A stretch of DNA of 64,000 bases from Hymenobacter gummosus (GTDB lineage Bacteria; Bacteroidota; Bacteroidia; Cytophagales; Hymenobacteraceae). Below are positions 8,690-15,987 of the stretch, one piece after another; the first letter of the stretch is position 1; every line of letters begins with the position of its first letter. A program made the translations under genes and the position numbers. Below the pieces are notes generated by a model. It was not told the origin of the DNA, did no database searches, and saw only the letters and a program-made list of their open reading frames with translations. The stretch spans positions 62,001 to 126,000 of the forward strand of contig NZ_RXOF01000002.1 of assembly GCF_003970915.1 (NCBI RefSeq), in the 5' to 3' direction.

Positions 8690-11110
8690 ATGTCCACCGC
8701 CGATTCGGCCGTTGTCACGGCTGCCGCCACGCTTAGCAAGGAAGAACTGCTCCGCGACTACCGCCTCGGGTGGGAAAGCCGGCAGGCTTCGCTTACCGGC
8801 CGCAAGGAAGTATTCATGGGCAAGGCCAAGTTCGGCATCTTCGGCGACGGCAAGGAGCTGCCGCAGCTGGCCATGGCCCGCGCCTTCCGCCCCGGCGACT
8901 GGCGCGCCGGCTACTACCGCGACCAGACCTTCATGCTGGCCATCGGCGAGCTGTCGCTGCAGCAGTACTTCGCCCAGCTCTACGCCCACGCCGACGTGGA
9001 GGCCGAGCCCAGCACCGCCGGCCGCGCCATGAACGGCCACTTCGGCACCCGCATCCTCGACGAGGACGGGCAGTTCCGTAACCTGGCCGACCTCAAGAAC
9101 TCCTCAGCCGACATTTCGCCCACCGGCGGGCAGATGCCACGCCTGGTGGGTCTGGCCTACGCCTCCAAGCTGTTTCGCCAGAACCCCGAGCTGCAGCAGC
9201 TCACGCAGTTTTCGCGCAACGGCGACGAGGTGGCTTTCGGCACCATCGGCAACGCCAGCACCTCCGAGGGCATGTTCTTCGAGGCCATTAACGCGGCCGG
9301 GGTGCTGCAGATTCCGATGCTGGTGAGCGTGTGGGACGACCACTACGGCATTTCGGTGCCCGCTGAGTACCAGACCACCAAGCAGAGCATTTCGGAAATC
9401 CTGGCCGGCTTCCAGCGCAACGCGCCCGGGGAGCAGGGCTTCGAAATTTTCGTGGTGAAGGGCTGGGACTACGCTGCCCTCGTCGATACCTACCAGCGCG
9501 CCGCCGAGGTGTGCCGCCGGGAGCACGTGCCGGTGCTGATTCACGTCACGGAAGTCACGCAGCCGCAGGGGCACAGCACCAGCGGCTCGCACGAGCGGTA
9601 CAAGACCAAGGACCGCCTGAGCTGGGAGCAGGAGCACGACTGCCTGCGCCAGCTGCGCCTGTGGCTGCTGCAGGAAGGCCACGCCACCGAGGTGGAGCTG
9701 GACCTCATCGAAAGCGAAGCCCGCGAAACCGTGCGCCAGGCCCGCGCCGCCGCCTGGGAGGCCTTCTTCAACCCCATCAAGCAGGAGCGCGACGAAGTGG
9801 TGCAGCTGCTCAACGCGCTGGCCGGCGAAACCGGCCGCGAAAACGAGCTGCACGAGCTGATTCACCAGCTGGAGCACAACCCTACGCCGGTGCGCGCCGA
9901 CAGCGTACGGGCCGTGCGCCGGGCCCTGCGCCTGGTGCGCGACGTGAAGCGCAGCGGCGCCCGCGCCGAGCTGCGCCGCTGGCACGAGCAGGCCCTGGCC
10001 GACAACGCCGACCGCTACAACTCCCACCTGCACAGCCAGAGCGAGGAATCGGCCCTGCAGATCGAGGAAATCAAGGCTCAGTTCGCCGCTGACGCCGCGC
10101 AGGTGGACGGCCGCGAGGTGCTGCAGGCCTGCTTCGACGCCATGCTGCAGCGCGACCCGCGCGTGTTTGCCATCGGCGAGGACGTGGGCCGCATCGGCGA
10201 CGTGAACCAGGCCTTTGCCGGCCTGCAGGACAAGTACGGCGAGCTGCGCGTCACCGACACCGGCATCCGCGAGTGCACCATCATCGGGCAGGGCATCGGG
10301 GCGGCGCTGCGCGGGCTGCGGCCGATTACCGAAATCCAGTACCTGGATTACCTGCTCTACGCCATCCAGATTCTCTCGGACGACCTGGCCTGCCTGCAGT
10401 ACCGCACCAAGGGCGGGCAGAAGGCCCCGCTCATCGTGCGCACCCGCGGGCACCGCCTGGAAGGCATCTGGCACAGCGGTTCGCCCATTCAGATGATTCT
10501 GGGCGCCATCCGCGGCATGCACCTGTGCGTGCCTCGCGACATGACGCAGGCCGCCGGCATGTACAACCTGCTGCTGAAGAGCGACGAGCCGGCCATCGTC
10601 ATCGAGTGCCTGAACGGCTACCGCCTCAAGGAGCGCATTCCGCAGAACATCGGCGAGTTTACCGTGCCGCTGGGCGTGCCGGAGGTGCTGCGCGAGGGCT
10701 CGGACCTGACCATTGTCACCTACGGCTCCATGTGCCGCATCGTGCTCGACGCCGCGAAGCAGCTGGAGCAGGTGGGCATTTCGGTGGAAGTGGTGGACGT
10801 GCAGACGCTGCTGCCCTTCGACCGCGAAGGCGTGATTCTGGAGTCGATTCAGAAGACCTCGCGCGTGCTCTTCGCCGACGAGGACGTGCCCGGCGGCGCT
10901 ACGGCCTACATGCTGCAGCAGGTGGTGGATGAGCAGGGCGGCTACCGCTACCTCGACTCGCAGCCGCGCTGCCTCGCCGCGCAGGCCCACCGCCCGCCCT
11001 ACGGCTCCGACGGCGACTATTTCTCGAAGCCCAACGCCGAGGACGTGTTCGACGTGGTGTACGAAATGCTGCAAGAGGCCGACCCGCAGCGCTTCCCCAG
11101 CATCTACTAG
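8690..11110 (+). CDS. Branched-chain 2-oxoacid dehydrogenase E1, alpha and beta fused
   Basis: An 806-residue thiamine-diphosphate enzyme combining both E1 subunits. The alpha half (about 1-400) has the phosphate/TPP region at residue 187 as GNASTSEG, where the family motif is usually GDGxxxEG, and closes with WDDHYGIS near 215. The beta half (about 470-806) begins with VFAIGEDVGRIGDV and contains IGAALRGLRPITEIQ and the C-terminal LFADEDVPGGA. The E1 component decarboxylates branched-chain 2-oxoacids and loads the E2 lipoyl group; E2 and E3 are not in the window. Fused E1 enzymes of this type are frequent in Bacteroidota. The start at 8690 is preferred because the upstream in-frame codons overlap the promoter element. 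Confidence 0.9.
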   Translation: MSTADSAVVTAAATLSKEELLRDYRLGWESRQASLTGRKEVFMGKAKFGIFGDGKELPQLAMARAFRPGDWRAGYYRDQTFMLAIGELSLQQYFAQLYAHADVEAEPSTAGRAMNGHFGTRILDEDGQFRNLADLKNSSADISPTGGQMPRLVGLAYASKLFRQNPELQQLTQFSRNGDEVAFGTIGNASTSEGMFFEAINAAGVLQIPMLVSVWDDHYGISVPAEYQTTKQSISEILAGFQRNAPGEQGFEIFVVKGWDYAALVDTYQRAAEVCRREHVPVLIHVTEVTQPQGHSTSGSHERYKTKDRLSWEQEHDCLRQLRLWLLQEGHATEVELDLIESEARETVRQARAAAWEAFFNPIKQERDEVVQLLNALAGETGRENELHELIHQLEHNPTPVRADSVRAVRRALRLVRDVKRSGARAELRRWHEQALADNADRYNSHLHSQSEESALQIEEIKAQFAADAAQVDGREVLQACFDAMLQRDPRVFAIGEDVGRIGDVNQAFAGLQDKYGELRVTDTGIRECTIIGQGIGAALRGLRPITEIQYLDYLLYAIQILSDDLACLQYRTKGGQKAPLIVRTRGHRLEGIWHSGSPIQMILGAIRGMHLCVPRDMTQAAGMYNLLLKSDEPAIVIECLNGYRLKERIPQNIGEFTVPLGVPEVLREGSDLTIVTYGSMCRIVLDAAKQLEQVGISVEVVDVQTLLPFDREGVILESIQKTSRVLFADEDVPGGATAYMLQQVVDEQGGYRYLDSQPRCLAAQAHRPPYGSDGDYFSKPNAEDVFDVVYEMLQEADPQRFPSIY

Positions 11111-11138
11111 GTCCGCGCAGGCACCGCCTCCAAAGCAA

Positions 11139-11175
11139 ACCGCCCCGTCGTCGGCTCAGCCGAGGACGGGGCGGT
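11139..11175. terminator. Bidirectional terminator hairpin
   Basis: ACCGCCCCGTC pairs with GACGGGGCGGT, extended by an inner TCGGCT/AGCCGA stem. It lies between the convergent dehydrogenase (ends 11110) and lipoprotein (ends 11199) genes and probably serves both, although neither side has a long T run. Confidence 0.7.
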
Positions 11176-11198
11176 GAAGTTGCCGGAAGAACGGGCGC

Positions 11199-11756
11199 TT
11201 AGGGCATTACCACTTCCCGGGTCATGACGGCGTTGCTCTTGTGCAGCTTCCGGTCGACAATCTGCACCTCGAACTTGACGCGGCTACCCGTGCGGAAGGG
11301 AGGCGTATTCACGTCGAAGCCCAGGCCCTTGGCCGGCTCGTACTTCAAATCCCCGCGGATAGGCTGGGGCTTGTCAGAGCCCGTAGGCAGACGGTCGAAG
11401 ACCCCGTTGTAGTTGAAAGAGCCGAAGCTGTACTCCCGGAATTCGTTCAGCCACTGGTCAAAGTAAAATACCTTGAGGTAGTAGTTGAACCGGTACTCGC
11501 TGTTGGGGTCGTTGAAGGGCGCCGTCTGCCGGTCGGCATCGGACAAGCCCAGGTCGTTGTCCCCGTCCTTGTACTTGACGGTGATGAAGATGCGGTTGTA
11601 GTCGGTAGCCGGGGCGGGGGCATCCACGCGCTCCACCTTGATGTCATCGAATTCGATGGAGGGCTCGTCGGGGTATTCCGGCGCCTCCACGCAGGCGGTG
11701 GTCAGCTGCAGGGCAGCGGTGGCCAGCGCGGCCAGAAGTAAACGTATGCGCAGCAT
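11199..11756 (-). CDS. Hypothetical lipoprotein
   Basis: A 185-residue exported protein: MLRIRLLLAALATAALQ, then a lipobox LTTAC with Cys at residue 22. The mature part starts with an acidic stretch and reads DDIKVERVD, FITVKYKDGDNDLGLSD, a pattern common in small Bacteroidota lipoproteins with a beta-sandwich, where GDNDLG recurs. The C-terminal half has alternating hydrophobic strands (VKFEVQIVDRK). Function unknown. A near-match to the -7 element (TACTTTTTG on the minus strand) lies about 40 bases upstream. Confidence 0.75.
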   Translation of the reverse strand: MLRIRLLLAALATAALQLTTACVEAPEYPDEPSIEFDDIKVERVDAPAPATDYNRIFITVKYKDGDNDLGLSDADRQTAPFNDPNSEYRFNYYLKVFYFDQWLNEFREYSFGSFNYNGVFDRLPTGSDKPQPIRGDLKYEPAKGLGFDVNTPPFRTGSRVKFEVQIVDRKLHKSNAVMTREVVMP

Positions 11757-11873
11757 AGAAAGTCAGGCTAAGCGAAACAACCGGGTTTCGGCGGCAAAAA
11801 GTACGCAATTCCCATTCACTGAACGCGCGGCCGCCGCATTTGTTATGCTCTTTCCAAACCCGGTTTGCCCCTA

Positions 11874-12890
11874 ATGAGTTTCCGCGCCGAATACTTGTCT
11901 GACCTGGCCCGCGTGACGCCCGCCACGGCCCAGGCGCTGGCCCTGCGCCTGTTTCGCCACCAGGCCCGGCACTGTGCCCCGTACCAGCAGTGGCTGCAGG
12001 CCCTGGGCTGCCGCCCCGAGCAGGTGCAGCGGCTGGAGCAGGTGCCCTTTCTGCCCATCGAGTTCTTCAAAACGCACGAGGTCGTGACGGTGGAGCCCGC
12101 CGAGCCCTGGCAGCCCGTGCAAACCTTCCGCAGCAGCGGCACCACCCAGCAGCAGCGCAGCCGCCACCTCCTGCGCGATGCGCCGCTCTACCACGAGCAC
12201 GCCGCCCGCATCTTCGAGCAGCAGTACGGCCCGCTCTCGGGCTGGACCTTCCTGGCCCTGCTGCCCTCGTACCTGGAGCAGGGCGAATCCTCGCTGGTGG
12301 ATATGGTGGAGCACTTCGTGCGCGCCTCCGGGCAGCCGCAGCAACAAGCCTTTTTCCTGCGCGACCATGCCGCTTTGCTCGAAGCCCTGCAGACGGCCAA
12401 GCGGGAGCAGCCCGGGCGGCGGCTCATGCTCATCGGCGTGACCTACGCCCTGCTCGACCTGCTGGCGGCTTACCCCGGTCACCCCGCCCTGCGCCTGCCC
12501 GACGCGGTGCTGGAAACCGGCGGCATGAAGGGCCGCCGCCGCGAAATGATTCGGGAGGAGCTGCACGCCGAGCTGATGGCGGGCTTTGGCCAACCGGTCA
12601 TTCATTCCGAGTACGGCATGACGGAGCTATTGTCGCAGGCCTACAGCCCCGGCCACGGGCGCTTCTGGGCGCCGCCGGCCCTGCAGGTGCTGCTGCGCGA
12701 GCCGTCGGACCCGTTCAGCGCCGATTTCGAGCGGGCCGCCGGGGCTATCAGCGTGGTGGATTTGGCCAACGTGGACAGCTGCGCCTTTCTGGAAACCCGC
12801 GACCTGGGCCGCCGCCACCCCGACGGCTCCTTCGAAGTGCTGGGCCGGCTCGATAATTCGGATATCCGCGGCTGCAGCCAGCTGGCGTAG
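11874..12890 (+). CDS. LuxE-like acyl-protein synthetase family protein
   Basis: A 338-residue enzyme of the adenylate-forming type resembling LuxE acyl-protein synthetase. Seen motifs are RSSGTTQQQ (ATP phosphate-binding loop, about residue 88), ETGGMKGRRR (about 214) and SEYGMTELLSQAY (about 245, the YGxTE adenylation motif). LuxE activates a fatty acid and passes it to a Cys; here no luxC or luxD partner is adjacent, so the acid and acceptor are unknown. In Bacteroidota such genes are often found alone. The ATG at 11874 is preferred over the TTG three codons upstream. It is convergent with the NtrC-like gene and separated from it by a terminator. Confidence 0.75.
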   Translation: MSFRAEYLSDLARVTPATAQALALRLFRHQARHCAPYQQWLQALGCRPEQVQRLEQVPFLPIEFFKTHEVVTVEPAEPWQPVQTFRSSGTTQQQRSRHLLRDAPLYHEHAARIFEQQYGPLSGWTFLALLPSYLEQGESSLVDMVEHFVRASGQPQQQAFFLRDHAALLEALQTAKREQPGRRLMLIGVTYALLDLLAAYPGHPALRLPDAVLETGGMKGRRREMIREELHAELMAGFGQPVIHSEYGMTELLSQAYSPGHGRFWAPPALQVLLREPSDPFSADFERAAGAISVVDLANVDSCAFLETRDLGRRHPDGSFEVLGRLDNSDIRGCSQLA

Positions 12891-12907
12891 GGAGCGGTTC
12901 GGTCCGC

Positions 12908-13135
12908 TGTCATTGCGAGGACGACGCAATCGGTCCTGAGTAGCGTGCCGCCGACTCAATACCTGCTGACCAAAAACAGCACCGCCCGGAACCAGCGTCT
13001 GTGGTTTCGGACGGTGCTGTTTTTGGTTGGTGCCAGTGAGACCGTTGTGCTGCTAGCGGAAGGATTGGCTACGCCTTCCTACGGTTGCTTCGCTTGACTA
13101 CGTCGACCTCCGGTTCGCTCGCAATGACTGCCACC
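12908..13135. repeat. Inverted repeat of the TGTCATTGCGAGG type enclosing a terminator
   Basis: The left end (12908-12934) reads CTGTCATTGCGAGGACGACG and the right end (about 13108-13135) is its diverged complement, CTCGCAATGAC. Between them, near 13052-13105, are GGAAGGATTGGCT and related words. This is a widely scattered bacterial intergenic repeat type that I recognise from other genomes. It flanks the terminator at 12972-13024. Confidence 0.6.
12972..13024. terminator. Bidirectional terminator
   Basis: AAAAACAGCACCG (12972-12984) pairs with CGGTGCTGTTTTT (13012-13024), with a second inner stem. A/T runs on both sides make it work in both directions between the convergent LuxE-like and NtrC-like genes. 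Confidence 0.85.
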
Positions 13136-13144
13136 CGAGCCGGC

Positions 13145-14302
13145 TTACTTCCCGGCGTAGCTCTTGGCGTCGTCTTCGGTTATCGGGTCGCCGCCCATGA
13201 TGACGAGGCGCTCCACCACGTTGCGCAGCTCGCGGATGTTGCCGCGCCAGTCGAGGCCTTGCAGGTAAGCCATGCCTTCGGGGCTCATTTTTTTGGGCTT
13301 GGTGCCGTAGTCGTTGCCGATGTCGCCGAGAAACTTCTCCACCAGGGCCGGAATGTCGTCGCGGCGGTCGTTGAGGGCGGGCACCTGGATGAGGATGACC
13401 GAGAGGCGGTGGTAGAGGTCTTCGCGGAAGTTGCGGTCGGCAATTTCCTGCAGCAGGTTCTTGTTGGTGGCGGCCACCACGCGCACGTTCACGCTGATTT
13501 CCTTTTCGCCGCCCACGCGGGTAATCTTGTTTTCCTGCAGGGCGCGCAGCACCTTGGCCTGGGCCGAGAGGCTCATGTCGCCGATTTCGTCGAGGAAGAG
13601 CGTGCCGCCGTCGGCCTGCTCGAACTTGCCGATGCGCTGCTTCACGGCCGAGGTAAACGAGCCTTTCTCGTGGCCGAACAGCTCCGATTCAATCAGCTCC
13701 GACGGGATGGCGGCGCAGTTGACTTCCACCATCGGCCCACCCGCGCGGTTGCTCAGCTCGTGAATCTGGCGGGCTACCATTTCCTTGCCGGCGCCATTGG
13801 GCCCGGTCACGAGCACGCGGGCGTCGGTGGGGGCCACCTTCTCGATGGCGGTGCGCACGGCCTGCAGCGGGGCCGAGGTGCCCACCATCTCCGAGCTTTT
13901 GGCAATCTTCTTCTTGAGCGTCTTGGTCTCGGTCACCAGCTTGGTGCGGTCCAGGGCGTTGCGCACGGTCACCAGCAGGCGGTTCAAATCGGGCGGCTTC
14001 GGAATGAAGTCGAAGGCGCCTTTCTTGGTGGCGTCCACGGCCATTTCGATGTTGCCGTGGGCCGACACCATGATAAAGGCCGTGTCGGGCGCAATTTTCT
14101 GGGCGCGCTCCAGCACTTCGAGGCCGTCCATCTTGGGCATTTTCACGTCGCAGAGCACCACGTCGTACTTGTCCTTGATGAGCATGTCGAGGCCGGCGGG
14201 GCCGTCTTCGGCCTGGTCGACCTGGTAGCTTTCAAACTCCAGGATTTCCTTGAGCGTGTAGCGAATGGCTTTTTCGTCGTCAATGATGAGGATGCGGGGC
14301 AT
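13145..14302 (-). CDS. NtrC-type AAA+ response regulator lacking a C-terminal HTH
   Basis: A 385-residue protein. The receiver domain (1-120) has Asp52 in LCDVKMP, Ser80 and Lys102. The AAA+ sigma-54 interaction domain (about 140-375) has Walker A GPNGAGKE at 167-174, where GESGTGKE is usual, and Walker B LFLDEIGD near 235-242. The sigma-54 contact loop reads GSFTSA at 214-219 instead of GAFTGA. The protein stops shortly after the AAA+ lid helices (VERLVIMGGDPITEDDA) and has no Fis-type DNA-binding helix-turn-helix, which normally adds about 60-70 residues. It may therefore act from solution on sigma-54 or by another mechanism. No partner kinase is adjacent. Confidence 0.88.
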   Translation of the reverse strand: MPRILIIDDEKAIRYTLKEILEFESYQVDQAEDGPAGLDMLIKDKYDVVLCDVKMPKMDGLEVLERAQKIAPDTAFIMVSAHGNIEMAVDATKKGAFDFIPKPPDLNRLLVTVRNALDRTKLVTETKTLKKKIAKSSEMVGTSAPLQAVRTAIEKVAPTDARVLVTGPNGAGKEMVARQIHELSNRAGGPMVEVNCAAIPSELIESELFGHEKGSFTSAVKQRIGKFEQADGGTLFLDEIGDMSLSAQAKVLRALQENKITRVGGEKEISVNVRVVAATNKNLLQEIADRNFREDLYHRLSVILIQVPALNDRRDDIPALVEKFLGDIGNDYGTKPKKMSPEGMAYLQGLDWRGNIRELRNVVERLVIMGGDPITEDDAKSYAGK

Positions 14303-14362
14303 GGAAAACGTGGTAGGTCAGTCGGGGGTGAAAGTAAGGAAAAGGGCGGAGGACAAAGATGC

Positions 14363-14540
14363 TGGCGCCGGTTTAGCCGGCGAAGCCAGCGTAACCGGTG
14401 ACTGGAATAAAGCAGGTTTTCAACCTGCATAGAACGTTGTTGCCTCCGGCGGGCAAACCTGGCCAAGCGCCACCCGCAGGCTGAAAGCCTGCCTGATTTT
14501 GGGCACCGGTTACGCTGCTACGCAGCTAAACCGGCGCCAG
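14363..14540. repeat. Nested palindromic intergenic repeat
   Basis: The outer arms CTGGCGCCGGTTTAGC (14363-14378) and GCTAAACCGGCGCCAG (14525-14540) are perfect complements. A second pair, AGCGTAACCGGTG (14389-14401) and CACCGGTTACGCT (14504-14516), lies inside. Two separate small palindromes, at 14413-14429 and 14476-14492, both of the GCAGG...CCTGC kind, occupy the centre. It fills the gap between the NtrC-like gene and the RNase P RNA terminator. Confidence 0.8.
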
Positions 14541-14552
14541 TTGTTAAACAAA

Positions 14553-14589
14553 AACCGGCCGCCGCTGCTGCTTGCAACGACGGCCGGTT
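14553..14589 (-). terminator. Terminator of RNase P RNA
   Basis: On the minus strand AACCGGCCG (14589-14581) pairs with CGGCCGGTT (14561-14553), followed by TTTTGTTT. It lies just past the 3' end of the RNase P RNA. Confidence 0.75.
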
Positions 14590-14597
14590 CTGAAAGC

Positions 14598-15062
14598 CAG
14601 GTGATGCGCCTGTAAGCCGGGTTCTGTCCGCCACCTTGCGGCAGCAGCCCCACCATTTATCTAGGCCCGAACTCGCGCGCGGGCTCCATCAGCCTACCCG
14701 CCGACACCGGACGAGCCGCCCGGTGCAAAGCCGAAGCTTTGCCTGCCGGCCTATTTGGCCTTTCAACCCCTGAGGTTTACCCAGCCGGACGGTCACCCGC
14801 CCGCTGGTGCGCTCTTACCGCACCTTTTCACCCTTACCCGGCGGTGAGTTGGTGAAATGGTGATATGGTGAGTGCCGTTGAACGTCAAACTCACTATTTC
14901 ACCAATCACCATTTCACCGCCTGGCGGTAGTTTTCTGTGGCACTGGCTGTCCGACGGCCGTTCCCAGCCGCCGTCCTTCCCGTTAGGAAGCAGGGTGCTC
15001 TGCGTTGCCCGGACTTTCCTCTCCGCCCCGAAAGGCGCAGCGGTGGGGCGGCGCATCACTTG
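14598..15062 (-). ncRNA. rnpB: RNase P RNA, type A-like
   Basis: The catalytic RNA of RNase P, which matures tRNA 5' ends. On the minus strand the hallmark GAGGAAAGTCCGGGC (15032-15018) is followed by GGTAAGGGTGAAAAGGTGCG, GGTAAGAGCGCACC, AAGGCCAAATAGG and, near the end, ACAGAACCCGGCTTA. Helix P1 is formed by GTGATGCGCC (about 15059-15050) and GGCGCATCAC (14610-14601), which fixes both ends within a few bases. The P12 position is unusual: it consists of a long hairpin built from 8-bp-period words (14841-14920). A good -7 element lies directly upstream and a terminator downstream. Confidence 0.95.
14841..14920. repeat. 8-bp-period hairpin forming RNase P helix P12
   Basis: The left arm from 14841 carries GGTGAGTT, GGTGAAAT, GGTGATAT and GGTGAGTG in strict 8-bp register. 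The right arm (to 14920) is its imperfect complement built on TCACC words, with one 7-bp step. By comparison with the E. coli RNA this is exactly the P12 stem, between the P11 strands and GGTAAGGGTGAAA. Confidence 0.8.
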
Positions 15063-15066
15063 CGGG

Positions 15067-15074
15067 CAAAGGTA
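15067..15074 (-). promoter_or_regulatory. -7 promoter element of rnpB
   Basis: The minus strand reads TACCTTTG, an exact TAnnTTTG match, ending a few bases before the predicted 5' end of the RNA. A TTG about 22 bases further upstream could be the -33 element. The match between promoter and P1 helix supports the RNA start near 15061. Confidence 0.7.
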
Positions 15075-15117
15075 GCGAATCATAGCTTTAGCGGCTCAAC
15101 CTTGTAAAAGACTAACA

Positions 15118-15987
15118 ATGTCTGTTCCGCAACTGCTAGTGCCGCAAAGAATCAGCCTTCGTAATAATTCGAAATACAACGAAGCATTTATCCAGAAAGC
15201 AATAGCTGACAACCCCTCGATACTAGGGCTAGGAGAGATTGAGTTGATAGATAAGGAAAGAGTTCAAGCTAAAGGTGGACGCCTAGACTTTATGTTTCGG
15301 GACAAAAATGGTCGACGTTATACAGTGGAGTTGCAACTAGGCTCTACTGATCCAAGTCATATTATTAGAACACTTGAGTATTGGGATATTGAACGGAAAA
15401 GATACCGGCAGCATGATCATTGTGCCGTAATTATTGCTGAAGAAATAACAGGACGGTTTTATAATGTTATCAGTCTTTTTGGCGGCGTACTGCCGCTGAT
15501 AGCAATTCAGCTGAACGCATATGAAATTGATGGAAAGCTAGTCTTGGTTTTTGCAAAAGTCTTGGATGAAATTCCTGCTGGGCTTGACGATGAAGACACC
15601 AAGCCAACCAACGTTACAAGAGAAGACTGGGTGTCTAAAACCTCTGAAGCCTCAGTCGCTTTAGCTGAGGAATTGCAGAAAATATTTAACGAAATAGATG
15701 ACAGCATCCGGTTGAATTTTACTAAAATATATATTGGACTTACTCTTGGTGGTATTGCTAATAACTTTCTGATAATGACGCCTAATAAAAAGCCAGTAAT
15801 ACAAGTGGCAATCAGGCTGAATGAGAGTGCGGATATAGATGATATAATTGATAAAGCCGGATTTGAGACGCTGCCTTACGAGGCGCGTTACAAGCAATAC
15901 AAGCTCCGATTGACGAAGACGGATATTGATAAAAAAGCAGATGTTATAAAGTTATTGCTGGAAAGATCTTACGAGGAATGGAAGTAG
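15118..15987 (+). CDS. AT-rich PD-(D/E)XK nuclease-like protein
   Basis: A 289-residue protein whose codons are far richer in A/T than any neighbour, suggesting recent acquisition. The N-terminal region (about 15-125) fits a PD-(D/E)XK-like core: Glu near 24 in a helix, GGRLDFMFRD with Asp57, a strand YTVELQLG with Glu71 and Gln73 (ExQ in place of ExK), then HIIRTLEYWDIERKRY and a strand CAVIIAEEITGRF. The C-terminal half is charged and unassigned. Similar folds occur in restriction and repair nucleases such as NucS and in defence genes. It starts about 50 bases from the divergent rnpB promoter and ends directly against the M1 peptidase stop. No partner methylase or mobile gene is adjacent. 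Fold is inferred, function open. Confidence 0.6.
   Translation: MSVPQLLVPQRISLRNNSKYNEAFIQKAIADNPSILGLGEIELIDKERVQAKGGRLDFMFRDKNGRRYTVELQLGSTDPSHIIRTLEYWDIERKRYRQHDHCAVIIAEEITGRFYNVISLFGGVLPLIAIQLNAYEIDGKLVLVFAKVLDEIPAGLDDEDTKPTNVTREDWVSKTSEASVALAEELQKIFNEIDDSIRLNFTKIYIGLTLGGIANNFLIMTPNKKPVIQVAIRLNESADIDDIIDKAGFETLPYEARYKQYKLRLTKTDIDKKADVIKLLLERSYEEWK

Noticed and set aside
9104-11074. Long minus-strand frame opposite the fused E1
   Set aside because: Shadow frame with no domain features; the plus-strand enzyme is certain.
14598-15062. Protein-coding frames within the rnpB region
   Set aside because: The conserved RNase P motifs, P1 pairing and promoter show the region is an RNA gene.
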